From Gyrodactylus bullatarudis (taxonomy: Eukaryota > Platyhelminthes > Monogenea > Gyrodactylidea > Gyrodactylidae): DNA of 64,000 nucleotides. This document shows, piece by piece, positions 22,075 through 35,700 of the stretch; within the stretch, counting starts at the first letter, position 1; each line of letters begins with the position of its first letter. Location: NCBI GenBank assembly GCA_012064415.1, contig SSNU01000047.1:36869-100868 (forward strand), given 5' to 3'. The translations under genes and the position numbers were made by a program. The notes beneath the pieces were generated by a model. That model had not been told where the DNA came from, did no database searches, and saw only the letters and a list, made by a program, of their open reading frames with translations.

Positions 22075-25000
22075 ATGTCCAAGAGAATAATTATTTACGG
22101 TGGTAAAGGAGCTCTTGGAAGTGAGTGTATCAGAAAGTTCAAATCTATTGGATACAAAGTGCTATCTATAGATTTGTCTGAAAATTCAGAAGCTGAAAAA
22201 AGTTTTGTCGTCGATGCTAAGGCAGATATGCTTACACAGACTCATACCATAGTCTCAAATTTAGAAAATTATCTCAATAAAGATAGAGTAGACGCCGTTA
22301 TTTGTGTAGCTGGTGGTTGGGCAGGTGGAAATACTTCAAGTGAAGATTTTATTAAGTCTTGTGATTCAATGTTGAAACAATCTGTATGGACATCATGCAT
22401 TGCTACGAAAATTGGAAACAAATTTCTCAATAAAGAAGGTCTTTTGGTTCTCACTGGCTCTATTCCAGCTCTCGGACCATGTGAAAATATGATTGGTTAT
22501 GGAATGGCCAAGGCTGCTGTTCACAGTCTTACAAAAAGCGTTGCCAATGATTCAACTTTTCCTGGATCATCAGTTTTAGCAATTTTGCCTCAAACTCTTG
22601 ATACTCCTATGAACAGAAAGTACATTAGTTCGGGTGATTTTTCAACGTGGACTCCTCTAGATTTTGTATCCTCGTAAGTTGATTTATTTTGACTAGATAC
22701 TTTAATTTGATTTGAGCTGCTATTTAAATTTCTAATCTTGAGCGTTGGAAAGTAGAAAATAACTAATTACTAGATTATGTTTTATATAGAGCTCTCGTGT
22801 GGGCTAAGAATCGATTCCAAACTTTCTCAAATTGATGGTACTTACAACTGATTTTTAATGACTATACTTTACTAGTAGATTTCCTGTCGAAAATTTCTCA
22901 AGAAAAATTTGTGAGAAGGTTATTACAAAATTTAATTTTTCAGCGAGATTTTCCATCAGAGAATCAATTAATCTCTCAAAGCCTAAAAGTTCTCTTCCGA
23001 TATGAATGATTTATTTTGAGGGTAAAGGAATCTAAGTGACCGGTCAAAAGGAACAAGCAATTGAGTATGATAAATTGAGTTTTTTAGAATTCCCATAGCC
23101 AGTTTAGAATTCTTTTTGCAAACATTTCTTTATGAAATGGTTATAATTTTCCTAGAAAAGATTTCTAAGTTAGTCACATGTTGATTCAAGGTTCTTCGGG
23201 AGAATTTCATGTATTTCTATTCTGAATTTTGATTGCAACGGGAGGATTGAGTATCATCTCTGACTTCTTGTATTGTATAATGAAGGACTGTTTGAAGTTT
23301 TCAAATTGTAGGGTGTTATTATAGAGGCCTTGCCTATGTATCCCTTATACCAAGGGATTTTATGGAACGGTTTTGTATTTGCTCGAATTATTTTTGCCGA
23401 TTCATTCGACATTAGAGATGTAACAAAATTTTCAACCTATCTTAAAAACCTACTCAAATTATAATATTAGGTTGCGTCAAAAGAAATGAGATTTTTGTGA
23501 TGAAAAAATATATTTGAAAATCTACATGATAATAACATAAATTCTTAATCGAAATACTCTTCATTTGAATTAATGCATTTTTGAATAGGAAGTTGATCTA
23601 TCCCATCAGCATAGAAATCTTGACTTTTCGAATCAAAAAAGGTGATAAGACCATTTTCGACTTCTTCTTTATTAAGGAACTTTTTCCCCTTCAAAAAGTG
23701 TTGCATTGACCTGAAAAGGTGATAATCCGATGGGGCTAGGTCAGGACTATATGGTGGATGTTCAATTACATCAATATTTTCATCTTGGAGAAAGTTTTTG
23801 ACATCTCTTCCAAGATGTGGTCGAGCATTATCCTGTTGAAATGATATCCTACCAAATCTTGGAAATTTTTCCTTCAATTTGGCAACCATTTGCCTCAGTG
23901 AGTTTAGATATCTTTGAGAAGTAACTGTCTGACCATAATCCATCAGTTCTATGAATTCTAAACATTTTTTAATATAAGATCAAGTATCAAAATGCTTGTC
24001 TATGGTAATATTCAAGCTTAAAGATCAGACTTCTTTAAAAATGCCGCTAGATTTTCAATGAATTTTTACTACGTTTTCACTAAAATTTCGAATATCTTTT
24101 TTTGCTGATAAAGCTTCAAGTGTTTTTTCAATGAAAATAGTATTTGAATCATGTTGAGATCATTTCTGTTAAATTTTGTCATACCTACAAATGCCTACAA
24201 GAGAATTTAGAGGAAATGGGCAATGCACGACCATATAATATATATTCTCAAATCCTTATTACTTTGATCTGATCAGAATAATATAAGTCAACAATTTATA
24301 GAGTATACAGGATACAAATTTTATTTTGCTAGACTGTGTTTTAGAGGATCGATTTCAGTTGAGTACTGTTAACAAACTTAGTTATCAGATAAGAAGAGTA
24401 CCTAAAATATTTCAAGAGCACATTGATGTAGGGCCTAATGCCCAGTCTGTGGTCGTGGTAAAGTCCAAAATCTTTCATTTGAATTGCTTAATGTAAATTT
24501 GAGGATATGAGGTATTTAATAATCATATCATGAGGAAGAAAATACTTTATGACTGAGATAAGGTCCAGTTAGCTATGCATCAATTCACATTGTTTTCAAC
24601 AAGCATTTTATGATATGCTAAAAATTGGGACCCAGTCAAAAGTCTCCGGGATGAAAAGAAAAAATTATAAATTTAGCTGATATTTTCATAAAAATCCATG
24701 TCGGATAGAATCCATTGACTATAGATATTGGTTCTTTTTGGAAATGAACTCGCTGAAAGAACCATGTTGGGTAAGATTGAGAAGAATCAGCAAATTCGAT
24801 ATTGGTCTGTAGTTGGATTCAGGTGAAAGGAAAAAGACTTTAAAAGATGGATTAATTTTAATATGTGTCCAAGACAAACGAGAAATAAAGTGCCATTTTT
24901 GAATGAAATTGATTCGGGAATTTTAGTATGAGTTCCACTGGGTCGAAATTTGTATCCTTCCTTTTCTTTGAATGAGAATCCAGAATTTTATCAATGGGCA

Positions 25001-26380
25001 ATTCCATTGTGACGAGGGATAGATTCAAAGGAATCAATTTTATCAGAAAATGTGTATTCAAAAAATTGAAATGAGAGACAGAAAGTAGGAATTCTTCGAC
25101 ATTACTGGCATTTTAGACAGAGTTTATTTCCAGGCTTTGGAAGGAGGAATTTCAACGTTGTTGATTTTTCAAAAATCATGAAAATGAATGGTTTTTTAAA
25201 AGAATGAATCTCCGGGAAGAGCTACTTTTAAAACTTATGCAATTAATGTTTTTGAATGACAGAGGACCAAAACTTCATCTATGACATATGTTGCGGTGAA
25301 AAGAAGAAAAATATTAAGTTATAACTCAGCTTATCGGGAAGAGAAAATTGTGATTTTCTACCAGCACTATACTTAGTACAGTATTTTGATTTAAGATTTT
25401 TTCACAGCAATCAAAAGTTTTGATTCAAAATCCCATCAAAGAAATTTTTAAAGTCCAAGAGAATTTTTTCGATCCAAATATTGGGTTTATTTTAAGATTT
25501 AACAGATGACCATATAATTTAAATCACTCGAAATTTTTCCAAGAAAGGTTCAAAAAAAACTAATTTTTTGAAAACATAAACTCTTTGTATGAGTAAAGAA
25601 TGAATCGAAATATGAGATGTTTGGTTGCAATTATACGGAAAGACAAGAAGAATTTCATAAATTATTGATTTAGCAGATGGTTAATTTCAGGTTTTTTCAT
25701 GTTTGAGTTTTCCACAGGTCTTCTGATTGGTTTCAAGGTTTATTTAATTTTGAATGGGTTCTCACATCTGGACCAATAGGAATGTTAAAGTTTTTAGATA
25801 AAATTGTAGAGTTCAGATTACAAGCTTCTCATCCACTGAAGAAAGTACCTGGCTATCTTAGTACCGAAACGTCTGGAAGAGGCTTTGTACAATGATTGGT
25901 TTAATTCCGATTAAATCTACAATTTTTTTACAATTTAGTAAAGCACGTGTTTAATGAATAATTTTTAATAGAGCTGACAAATAAAGTACAAAGCTTAGAT
26001 GAACTGTATAATGAGTTGATAAAAATGACCCACTGGGATTTTAAGGCTTAGGAAAATTTTAAATTTTGACATCGGTAATTTCATAATCATAACTCTATAT
26101 TGAAGGAATTCTTTAAGTCAAGATAATATCTGTTTTTAAACGTCAAACATGAAAATTTTGATGTAGTTTTTATGTAATTCCATTGTATCAAGAGATTTTT
26201 GGTTCCTTGCTGAGGTAACTTTGGCTAATGCATTATTCATGTATAGAATTCTAATCCTTTTACTCTTTCTTCTCTAGACTTTTCAATGAGTGGATTGAGA
26301 ATACATCAAACAGACCAAAATCAGGATCTCTAATCAAATTGATTACAAAAGATAACAAAACCGAACTTGTCTACAACTAG
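22075..26380 (+). CDS. QDPR: Dihydropteridine reductase
   Basis: Two exons (22075-22673 and 26278-26380) give 233 aa, close to the human 244. It is a short-chain dehydrogenase that regenerates tetrahydrobiopterin for aromatic amino-acid hydroxylases, using NADH. The N-terminal Rossmann motif is IIIYGGKGALGS. The family segment CVAGGWAGGN, the GSIPALGP strand and the catalytic Tyr-x3-Lys (IGYGMAKAAVHSLTKS) are clear. Exon 2 supplies the C-terminus (FNEWI, RPKSGSLIKL, TKDNKTELVYN), matching the human FHDWI..RPSSGSLIQV..TEGRTEL. Both exons end or begin in codon phase 2. The 3.6-kb intron holds a mariner remnant and otherwise nothing I recognise. Polyadenylation signals (AATAAATAAA) follow near 26426. 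Confidence 0.95.
23465..23960 (-). pseudogene. mariner transposase, C-terminal half
   Basis: A 132-codon frame (23943-23545) carries the second and third catalytic motifs of mariner transposase: FQQDNARPH, then HPPYSPDLAPSDYHLF followed by SMQHFLKGKKF. The first catalytic Asp and the DNA-binding half are missing. A terminal inverted repeat TTAGGTTGCGTCAAAAG lies at 23467, next to a TA. It looks like a 5'-truncated copy in the QDPR intron, minus orientation. Confidence 0.88.
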
Positions 26381-27630
26381 AATTAAGAGGAGGATGTTTA
26401 TTATTTTTTCATTTCAAACTCAAAATAAATAAAATTGTTGATAGCTTCTAGCCTGAATTGAATCTTTTATATATTATTATTGCACCCCTGAAAAGATTAG
26501 AAATCAATTAGATAGATAGATTTATTACATGTCATCCTCCCTCAAAACGACTACTTCACACTATTAATTCAAATCATTAGTCCAATGGTACAGACTGAGA
26601 TAAATTACATTTCAACAGATTGAATAGAGAATTCTTTTCTCAGTGCAGCATCGCCAGTGAGAATTGTAGAAAATTATTCATAAATTTTATTATTGACAAA
26701 TGATTTATGCAAATTCATTGCAAATTTTACGCATTATCCTGGAGACAAAAAGAAATTCATTCTTCAATTCAATAAAAACTTTTCTTTTGATGATTGACTT
26801 TGATGGCGACCACAATTTTTTTGAATTCATGGATTGTCATCTAACTGTATTGAACTTTTATTACTTTCAACTTTGTTTCTAAAGACACTCAATTCTTTGT
26901 GACACATGAATGGGTTAAAAGTAGGAAGACTACTAGATTAGTGCAATGAGGCTTGACACTTGTTTAATAATTCCCATGTTCACTAGTTACATCATCCATA
27001 ATTGATTTTGTAGTAACACATCCTTGTTTTATGTCCGCTATGAAGATTATCAAAAGTTTCCATACCAAAGAGACACGAATAGATGATCTTGATTTTTTCT
27101 TGAAAGATAATATCATTTACCACTGTTATTAATACTTTTTGAAATACAACAAATGAAAACAGCCCTTTCAGATGCTTTTTCACAGGATTGAAATTACTGA
27201 TTGCTTACAGACTACGAGTGAAAGTAAAGAAGGAATGGTTAATTAAATTCTTTCTATTTAACTACGTCTATCTTACTATTTAAAGCTGACGAGAAATTTT
27301 TTCCGGACCTTACACTCAAGTTGTAAATTTGGCGTTTAAAAAAGTTTCACAAATACGATATTGTATTCTCACTATAGAAACGAAAAACCAAGTAAAGGTG
27401 ATTTCTTCACATGAAAATACTTCAAGAATACTATACGTTGTCAAATAAAAATCTTTTCTATGTAATCTTTCTCTATCGATTTTGCTTCGAGAATTTATCA
27501 TTCAAAAATAAATATTTGAATATGAATGCAAGTAAGAGAGATAGAGGAATAAATGAAATTCGTTATAATAAATACAATACATGGGTATTATTTTTATTTT
27601 TATAAAAATTTATTATCAAAAGTTTCTTCA
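26381..27630. other. QDPR-NCBP1 convergent spacer
   Basis: The 3' ends of the two genes face each other here. AATAAA for QDPR lies near 26426, and AATAAA on the minus strand near 27610 fits NCBP1. The rest shows no gene or repeat that I can identify. Confidence 0.5.
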
Positions 27631-30600
27631 CTATTGAGAGTGTAAGGTCTTCCAGTCGGAGAGTATTGTTCTGAAGAAGCTTGAAGGTGACTTTTCCTCA
27701 TCCAAGAACTCTTCAACGATATTCATATTCTTGAGAAATTGATTGTAATGCTGTAAAATGAATAAGGACACGAATAAAAGGTAGGAAATTTCCTATTTAA
27801 ATAAGCCATAAAAAACTAATGGTAATTTTCTTGTAATTCTAATTGGAAAAATACGGAACAGGAAATTTTTATTTTCGGATTATAACAAAAGTTTTAAAAC
27901 TTGACTGTTTCTTTGAGTAGGTTAAAGAAATGGAAATTCGTAAGTTTTTCAGCTTTTTTCAAACTCAAATTTCTCGATGTCTAGTTTACAAAAAAAAGGA
28001 TAAAACTTTAATGACTTTAAACAAATTTGGTACCATTAGAAAGATTATTTCTAGAATCGAAAATCACCAGTATTTCCGAGTGTATTTTGATTAGTAAGAT
28101 TTTCGGGAACTGGGCTATTAGATCGCATTTAACAAGACTCAACTCACATCCAATAGGACTTGTTCAAGTTTGCCCTTGAGCCAAAAGAAAATGTTCATCA
28201 TTGTCTCGTCGGGAAAGAGTTCAGCTGGCTTATTTAACAGGGCATCAGGATTATTACGCATGTTTAGCGGAACAACAATTCCATCATCGAGAATGTTCAT
28301 GAACGGTTTCATGGCAATATTTATATCGCCAGCAATACAGGATTCTACTTTGTACATCAACTTTGAATGTCTATCGAGGAAGGCTCTTATGCATTGACTT
28401 TGAATGCCTAAGAAAAACACATTAAATATGAGTAGAAACATGAAGATATTCTCGATGAATTCAGGAATTTATGATTTCTACAAAAATCTCATTTGTTCAT
28501 CAAGGTATCAAAATTTTCTGAAGATTATTTGGAAACCAAATCATTATACACATTTTCACCGATTCAAGAAAAAATATTGGAAAAATTAAGAGACATTATA
28601 AATTTCGAGTTGGCGCGGTTTTTCCAATTTTTAAACTTGATTTGAAAATCTTAGTTGGTTTTAAGGTGTGAGAGGGATCAAACATTATTTCTCAGGATCA
28701 CCAATAGACAGGGAAAGAAGATCAGTTCAAAATGATGTTTCTTTCAAAAATTGAATAACTATAATTGGTTGGATTCTGAAAAAAACGTTTGATTCTTCTC
28801 ACATCTAAAAACCAACTCAAATTAGAAAAATCGCGTCAACTCGTAATTTAAAATTTTTCCATTTTTTCCAAATTTTGAAGAAATCCTAAATTTTGAGATT
28901 CATCGAGAATAGCTGGAAATGTTTATAGTACATACCCAAATAGAATTCGTACTCCTTTTTGAGTCGACCGAGGACAATGTTTTTCTTCCTCGATTTGTTC
29001 ATCCTAGGAGATCGATTGCGGTCTCTTTGAATAGTATCATCACTATCATTGGATTTAGATTGACTATCATCGCTGTCATTGTCACTACTGCTTCCGGAAT
29101 CGGAACTCGAATCAGATCCACTTTTATTACCGAGAGCAAGACTATCCGCAGATTTTTCCATACGAGCAGATAGTTTGTCGACTTTTTCTCCGAGACGATT
29201 CATTACTGAGTTTAAACATTCCCAAACATAAAATTCGAGAATTGGGGGTTGAGCATTTGAGGAGTACAGCTTAACTTGCTTACTTTCATATGGAAACAGG
29301 CTACACATTTCCGGTGAATAAGCCCATTGAATAACTGCCTCTGGTTCAATGTAACCAGTTCTATTCATGTGGTCAACAATAAGATGAATCATGAGACTTT
29401 GGCGTGTCCATGAACTACGAATAATGTGAAGACATTCAACTTGTGGTTCCAGCTTTGAAAGAGGAATCAATTTCCTGATAACACTTGAATATCTTCGAAT
29501 GAGGGAAAAAGTATGACTGATTGTTTTGTGACCACAAAAGAATAAAGCAGACATGAAAACATCCACTTTCAAGTCATAGATGTTGGGATCAATAGAATTC
29601 ATTGAACTGTCCATTTTAGTTTGGATATCTTCAACTTTTAATTTCTCAACATTCATTTGCGGTGTATTTTGCGGTGTCTGATCCATTTTAATTGAATCTT
29701 GATCAATTTTCATCGGCATTTCTCTTGGTGGACTCAGATTCCTAGCGAGACTTGGTGTCCTATTAACCGAAGTTTCCTGGGGATCAATGGAGTCAGTATC
29801 GGGTCGATTATTTTTACGATTAATGGTTAAAATTTTCCTAGATTCGATAGCTTTTCTGCGAGCATCGGAGTACTCATAATTGACAACATCATCAGCGTCG
29901 TCGTGAATGTTTCTCGGAAGAGAGTTCATCAAGTTTTCATTTTCAATATTTACTCTATCTGATGCATGGGGTGTATTGTCGATACGCGTGATTCCATGAG
30001 GAGTGATGTCATTTCTTTGAGATTCACTGCCGTGAGGAGTAATATCCATTCTTTGTTTAAGATTTCCCTTGGTAACTTCATTATTGGCTATTTCATCTAG
30101 TCATGAATAAAATATATAACATTAATGTACTTGATAGTAGATGTTGTAATCAAAATGTGTATTTGAAATTATTTTTAAGAATTCCAATCTCTCTTCAATG
30201 TATGATATAAATCTTACCTAAAACAAATGCTTTGACATCTTCAGGTTTACCCTCGTCTTCATCGCTGGAATTTTCGGGAGCTGACATTTCACCAGTTTCA
30301 TAGCGAACCATGGCCTCATGACAAGACTTTTCAATTAATTTAGACAAATCTTCAGCATCGGTTCTTGATCTAATAGCTGCAAGAGTCTTGGAGAAAGGTA
30401 TGGATCCAATGAGCTCTAAAAAATAAAAAGGGATGAATGAGTGATTGATGGGTATAAAATATCATGGAAAACTTACTTAATTTACTGATTGCATAACGAT
30501 TCGTAAAATCTGGTTCCGGTGGTAAAAGTGACAGAAATGTTTTTGGTAATTTACTTTTGATGTTATCAAAATAAGAGAATCTAACAAGTCTCGTCAGGGT

Positions 30601-32350
30601 CTCACAAATAAAGCGCTTTCTGGCACTCATTTGATCTTCCTTCAGGACATAAGACCAATCTTTCCATGTCCATTGAATTTGAAAGTTGATCAGATGGTAA
30701 GAGAACCACTCAACAAATCGTTCAATGCAAATTGGTTTCATTAACTCTAGCCTTTCAAAGATCATCTCAGTAGCTTGGGCAAGTATAAGGGGAATCATGT
30801 TTGAGTCGTCTTTACACAATTGTAAAATTAGAGATCCATAAAAGAGAAGTTTTCCATGGTTAACTTTGGGCTTGGGAAGGCTGAAGATGGCTCCAAAGAT
30901 ATTCTCGACAATCATGTACTCAATTGGTACCAAAACTGCAGTCTTGAGGTCAAGAAGTGACTTGGAGCTAGAATAAATAATTTAGTCATCAAAAATAATC
31001 TCAATATTCTGAATTTTTATCAAAAAAATATTCATAACAGTTTATAAAAAAATGAGTACAAGATAATGTACAGAAATTAATAGAGGCCTGGTTAGAAAAT
31101 AAACTTACCACTGATTAATATTGGTGGATAATGATTCAAGAATAATTTGAATTTCGTCATCAATTAGGAACCTTTCGATTGTATGTGATCCAGGCAATAT
31201 AGGAGCTTCAGAATCATCTTCTTCTTGAAAATTTAAGACGTCATTATGATCAAACATTCGAAATACAACTGCAGGCAGAGGAAAAATTGTTGATAAACCA
31301 AGATCTGGTAGTGTGATTTGTTTGAAAGCAATATTTGATTTTTGATTTTTAATAATTGGCATAGAATGGTGAAGTTTCCAGCAAACATTATCCGGCCAAT
31401 TAGCTTCAGCAAGACTCTCAATTTGAGACGAGAGAACATCCAACATCTAGTTATCAGTTATAAATTCAAAGAGAAACTATTTTTATTCAGAGAATACTTA
31501 CATCTTCTTGGGGATGAGGATCGTCAGAATTCCAAACTCGTAGAGTTTGAATATGAATGAGCGATCTTTTAGAAATATATCCTTGAATATGATCAACAAC
31601 CTTTTCAAATTCTTCTTTATTCTCACTAATCAATTGTCGAGCACACTAAAGTATATATAAATAATTTTGATATTTGACTAAATTGTTGAGGACTTACGTG
31701 TGGTAAGCAATAGAATACGATGTAAGCAAACCAGTCATTCTTATTTTGAAAAGACTGAGACTCTTGCTCAGTAATACTATCTGCAAAGGTTTCAATAACT
31801 TTTAAAAATGAGGCAGCATGAACGATACCGGTATTCGTGGCATCGGCAAGGAAACGCATTAAATATTTTATGTCATCGAAAGCATTCCTTAAGTAGCAGT
31901 CTTTAATTTCCAGGAGACAATTTTCAACAAACTATTTGGAATTATTATGGATAAATTACGTTAACTTTGAAGGAGTCATTCTTTATGTTTATAAGTCCCA
32001 AGAGTGAAGTGAAAATTGACAATCTTTCAGGAATGTATTTAGCACTTGATTAATAAGCAAAGAAAAACTAACCAATTGATGAAAATATCTATAATGTTGT
32101 CTTCGTTAATTGCTATTTCATTGAGAATTTTATCACAAATCTCTTTTATTTCTTGATGTATGTTGTCTAATGACTTGAAAAATTAGATAAATATGGCAAT
32201 ATCTTACCTGATATCCAAGATTATATACAGTAGCAGACAGAGATAATTCAACCCTTGACCGTTTATTTGAATAATCTTAAATAAATTATATAATTTACCT
32301 TCGAAACTCTCGTCATCAAACTTAGATCGCTTATAGTGTCCTATAGGCAT
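27631..32350 (-). CDS. NCBP1: Nuclear cap-binding protein subunit 1 (CBP80)
   Basis: Twelve exons: 32350-32299, 32275-32208, 32173-32073, 32044-31960, 31931-31698, 31645-31502, 31446-31109, 30967-30477, 30415-30218, 30096-28936, 28407-28148, 27750-27631. All join in frame to 1083 aa (human 790). Family blocks: IPERLSIFTSLLGLIN and YLMRFLADATNTG (MIF4G-like), VWNSDDPHPQED, VVFRMFDHND, LPGSHTIERFLIDDE, LILAQATEMIFERLELM, CIERFVEWFSYHLINFQIQW. Exon 10 carries an insertion absent from the vertebrate protein: three TPH(G/A) repeats (MDITPHGSES, NDITPHGITR, DNTPHASDR), charged low complexity, and a Ser/Asp run. NCBP1 with NCBP2 binds the mRNA cap in the nucleus. The first four introns are 23, 34, 28 and 28 nt; later ones grow to 528 nt. 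The 528-nt intron holds a palindromic element. Confidence 0.95.
28444..28914. mobile_element. Palindromic MITE in NCBP1 intron 10
   Basis: Imperfect inverted ends. On the left, ATATTCTCGATGAATTCAGG continues into a run with ATGATTT-CTACAAAAATCTC. On the right, the sequence closes with GATTCATCGAGAATAGCT. The same family is seen at 57524-58299 with better-preserved arms. It makes up most of the intron. Confidence 0.65.
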
Positions 32351-32790
32351 TTTAACAAGAGTGAAAGAATTTTGTGTATTAAAACAAAATTTTAGATCCA
32401 GTAGACAAAAAATTTCATATTTAAGTCTTCAAAGTTTAGCGAGAATTATTTATGATGTTTAAGGTCCGATATTCTTTTATTTTTTCTTGGGTGTGAATAA
32501 AAAACGTTTTTAATAAAAATTTTATGCTTCTACTTGCAAGTAAGAAGAACATATTTCAACATATTTAAAGCAAATTATGAATATTTTCATGTTACTTAAT
32601 CGTTATTAATTGTAGTATTGAATACCAAAAATTAATAAGCAAGTGCGTTATTGAACTTTCGATTGTATAACATTCTATTTTGATCATAAGTGAATTCATG
32701 TATTTTTTCACACAAAATATCTGAAGTACCTGACTTGTATTTACAAATTTTTTTCACATTTAAATTTCAAAGATTTTCTTGCAATTTTTA
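32351..32790. promoter_or_regulatory. Divergent promoter interval, NCBP1 / unknown gene
   Basis: 440 bp between opposite-facing start codons. Strongly AT-rich, with no clear core-promoter box. Position only. Confidence 0.35.
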
Positions 32791-35700
32791 ATGACCTATG
32801 TTGATAGGGTAGGAAAGAAAGACAATTTCTTCGATAATTGCTCAAGATTTCGGCATTCTCCTAATTTTGATCGTGATGATCTTAATAGAAATCATATGTC
32901 TTCTTCCAAAGTGTCAGCAAGTGCCCGTCTCCCAAACTACCCACAATCGCAAAAAGACAAAATGCGGCTCTGGCTCGAATCAAACAAGGATGAAGTTAGA
33001 CAATTCAACAAAGTATTTCATCAAAACCATCAGGAATTCTTGGATCCAACACCTAAGCCAGATAAAAAACCTTTTCCGTCTAAATTTAAGGAAAGAATTA
33101 TTCCATCTGGTTATAAATGGTGCAAGGGGCCCGATGGTCGTTGGCTCAGAGCGGATGAACTCCAGATTGATCATGAGTTTGACGACAATCCAAAAGCACC
33201 GGCCGCCAGAATACGTTGTCCATCTCGGAATGGATTCAGTAGTTCACCCCCAAAATACCCAGTTCAAGCAAGAATACCTCCCCCTCATTTTATGCAGTCA
33301 GCAAGTGCCAGGTCACCAATGAAACATCCTCCACCCTCTTACATACATTCTCAAGTCAATTTTCAAATTCCCTCAATGTCAGACAGACCTCCTGTCATGG
33401 AGAAACCGAAAGGGGTGAATTTGGAAAATCGAAAGGTGAAGGAACCATCAAGCAAGGTTAAGGATAAAATAAAGATTATTGAGGAACTACAGAGGAATTT
33501 CAAACTAAATCCCCCTGCTCCTCCTACTGACCTCCGACCTTCAGTGAGTTTTATTAAAGTCAAAGTTTTCCTTATTTATTTGAAAAAGTACTGAGGTTTT
33601 GAGACTTTTACTATAGATTTCTATGGTCCGTAAAATTAAATCAAATTCCAAGAAAAACTCGAGTTTTTCAGAAAAATTTTACAATTATTGATCACCAGAT
33701 TTTCTTCAATAAACAGTAACAATTCTGGTTCTGATGATAGGCCACATTTAAGACACCAAATTGAGATTAATAGATGAAGAATATTCACATCTAATCGATC
33801 TTGATATTCAGGTTCCTGATGTATGTTTTTTTATTTGTAAAAATATCAAATTATTCAACAGAAATAGAGTAGACTGAAAAAACTATTCAATTCTCAAGTA
33901 AATCTTAGGTAAGAAAAAAACCAAATAATTTAGTGATGGTGACGTTTACCGGCTCATTTCAGATTCTACCCTAATTAAAACTTAAAATAGAGCAAATTAA
34001 CAAAATATTTATTCTATTCTGATTGGTCCAGAGTGATTGACCAATAAATACCAGTCTTCTCTAAAAACACTGTATAATAAGCACACTATCCCAATTAACA
34101 TTGTTCTCTTAAAGGGTTTCATCTGTACTGGTGAAAAGTCTTTTGTTCATGATTGTGATCAGCTATTGTTGAGTTCTCGTTAGTCACTTTTTGAGGTAAA
34201 GGAAAATCTGATTTAATTTTTCAACTAAACTTTTCTCAATACCAATTTCAATGAGAGATCTTAATTCATGAACTTGTCAATATTTTTATAATCAAGTTGA
34301 GAAGAAACTTTTGTCAAATGAACTCTAAGGTTTATTTATTTGACCTATGAGAATGTACTCCAAATGAACATATTGAATGTATTTGCAATCGATACTCTTA
34401 ATTTTAAAATTCATAGAGAGATACTCATGTTAAGAAAAGTGAGCCTTGGATTTACGCACAAAAACGGTCAAGAAGTAACTATGGAACACTGAAAGATCTC
34501 CTGGCATCTGCGTTGCATAGAACCATAAGCTTGATGAGTTCCTCTGTGGATGAGGATGGCCAAACAGCCAAATGTTCATTCCCAGATAAAATAAAGAATC
34601 TGCCGACCGCTGACAAAAGAAAGCTATTTCAGGTGAGTATTGAATTTTCAACTCATTCTTGACAAGATTAGTAAAGTTGATTGAAAGGAAGATGGAAATC
34701 TATGATTTTTCATCAAGATTTTCATGATCAAGTTCTTTGGAATCCAGACCTGGTAACTCACTTTTATTATTAAAAGGAGCAACAAAATAATGATCCAGGT
34801 AGACTTCACCCACCAAAATTCTAATCAATAAATGTTAAAAAAGCGCCAAATCGAAATTTGAAAAATAATAATATATATACAGATGAGGTTGTCGAAACAG
34901 AAGAGGTTGATAAAATTACTATTTTCATGAAGCTTAACTTCAAAGGAGATGGTTTCAGGAATGATATAAGAAGAAGACTCAATAATCTCATCGATCAAAA
35001 TTATAATAATATACAATTGAAAATTGTATTTAAAACTAAGAGATTGTTCAGTTTGATTCATAAGGATTTACTCAAGCCTGAAGAGAAGACTCTATTAGTT
35101 TATCAATTACAGTGTGATTGTGGAGCTTCGTACATAGGAAGAACTATTAGGATATTGTCTACAAGATCCAATGATCATCTACATAAGGATACCGCGGTTA
35201 CTAGACATCTTAAGCAGGAAAACCACGGAGCTTCAATTAAAAATTTTTCCGTTTTATACAAAAACCCTGGGGATGACAGCATAGATGTATGGGTAAAGGA
35301 GAAATTCTTTATCAATCAATACAAACCCAATCTATGTTTTCAGAAAAACTATTCATATAATCTTCAACTACCTTGGCCTATGTGAGCTTTTTCACTTTTC
35401 TCTCCACTGTTGCTATTCAATGGAGAGTTTTGGTGTTTTTTCAACTTGCATTTATCCTTAATTCTTAAAATAGTATTTTTCTTAAAAATAATTACTTCTG
35501 TATCAGAAAGTATACTCCCTATGATTTTTTAAAGCAAATGGATGTGGCTTTTTAGAAAAAATTGATCAAATTTTTTTTGAAAAATCATTAAATACATTCT
35601 TGATAACTGAGTTTTTAATTCGACTATGAAATCATCTCTCGATAATGCCAAATATTTTATATAACAATCTAGGAGTTATTATTCATATCAAAAGTAAATG

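Noticed and set aside
32779..32790. TTG start for the unknown gene
   Set aside because: An ATG follows 12 nt later in the same frame, and TTG starts are not expected in animal nuclear genes.
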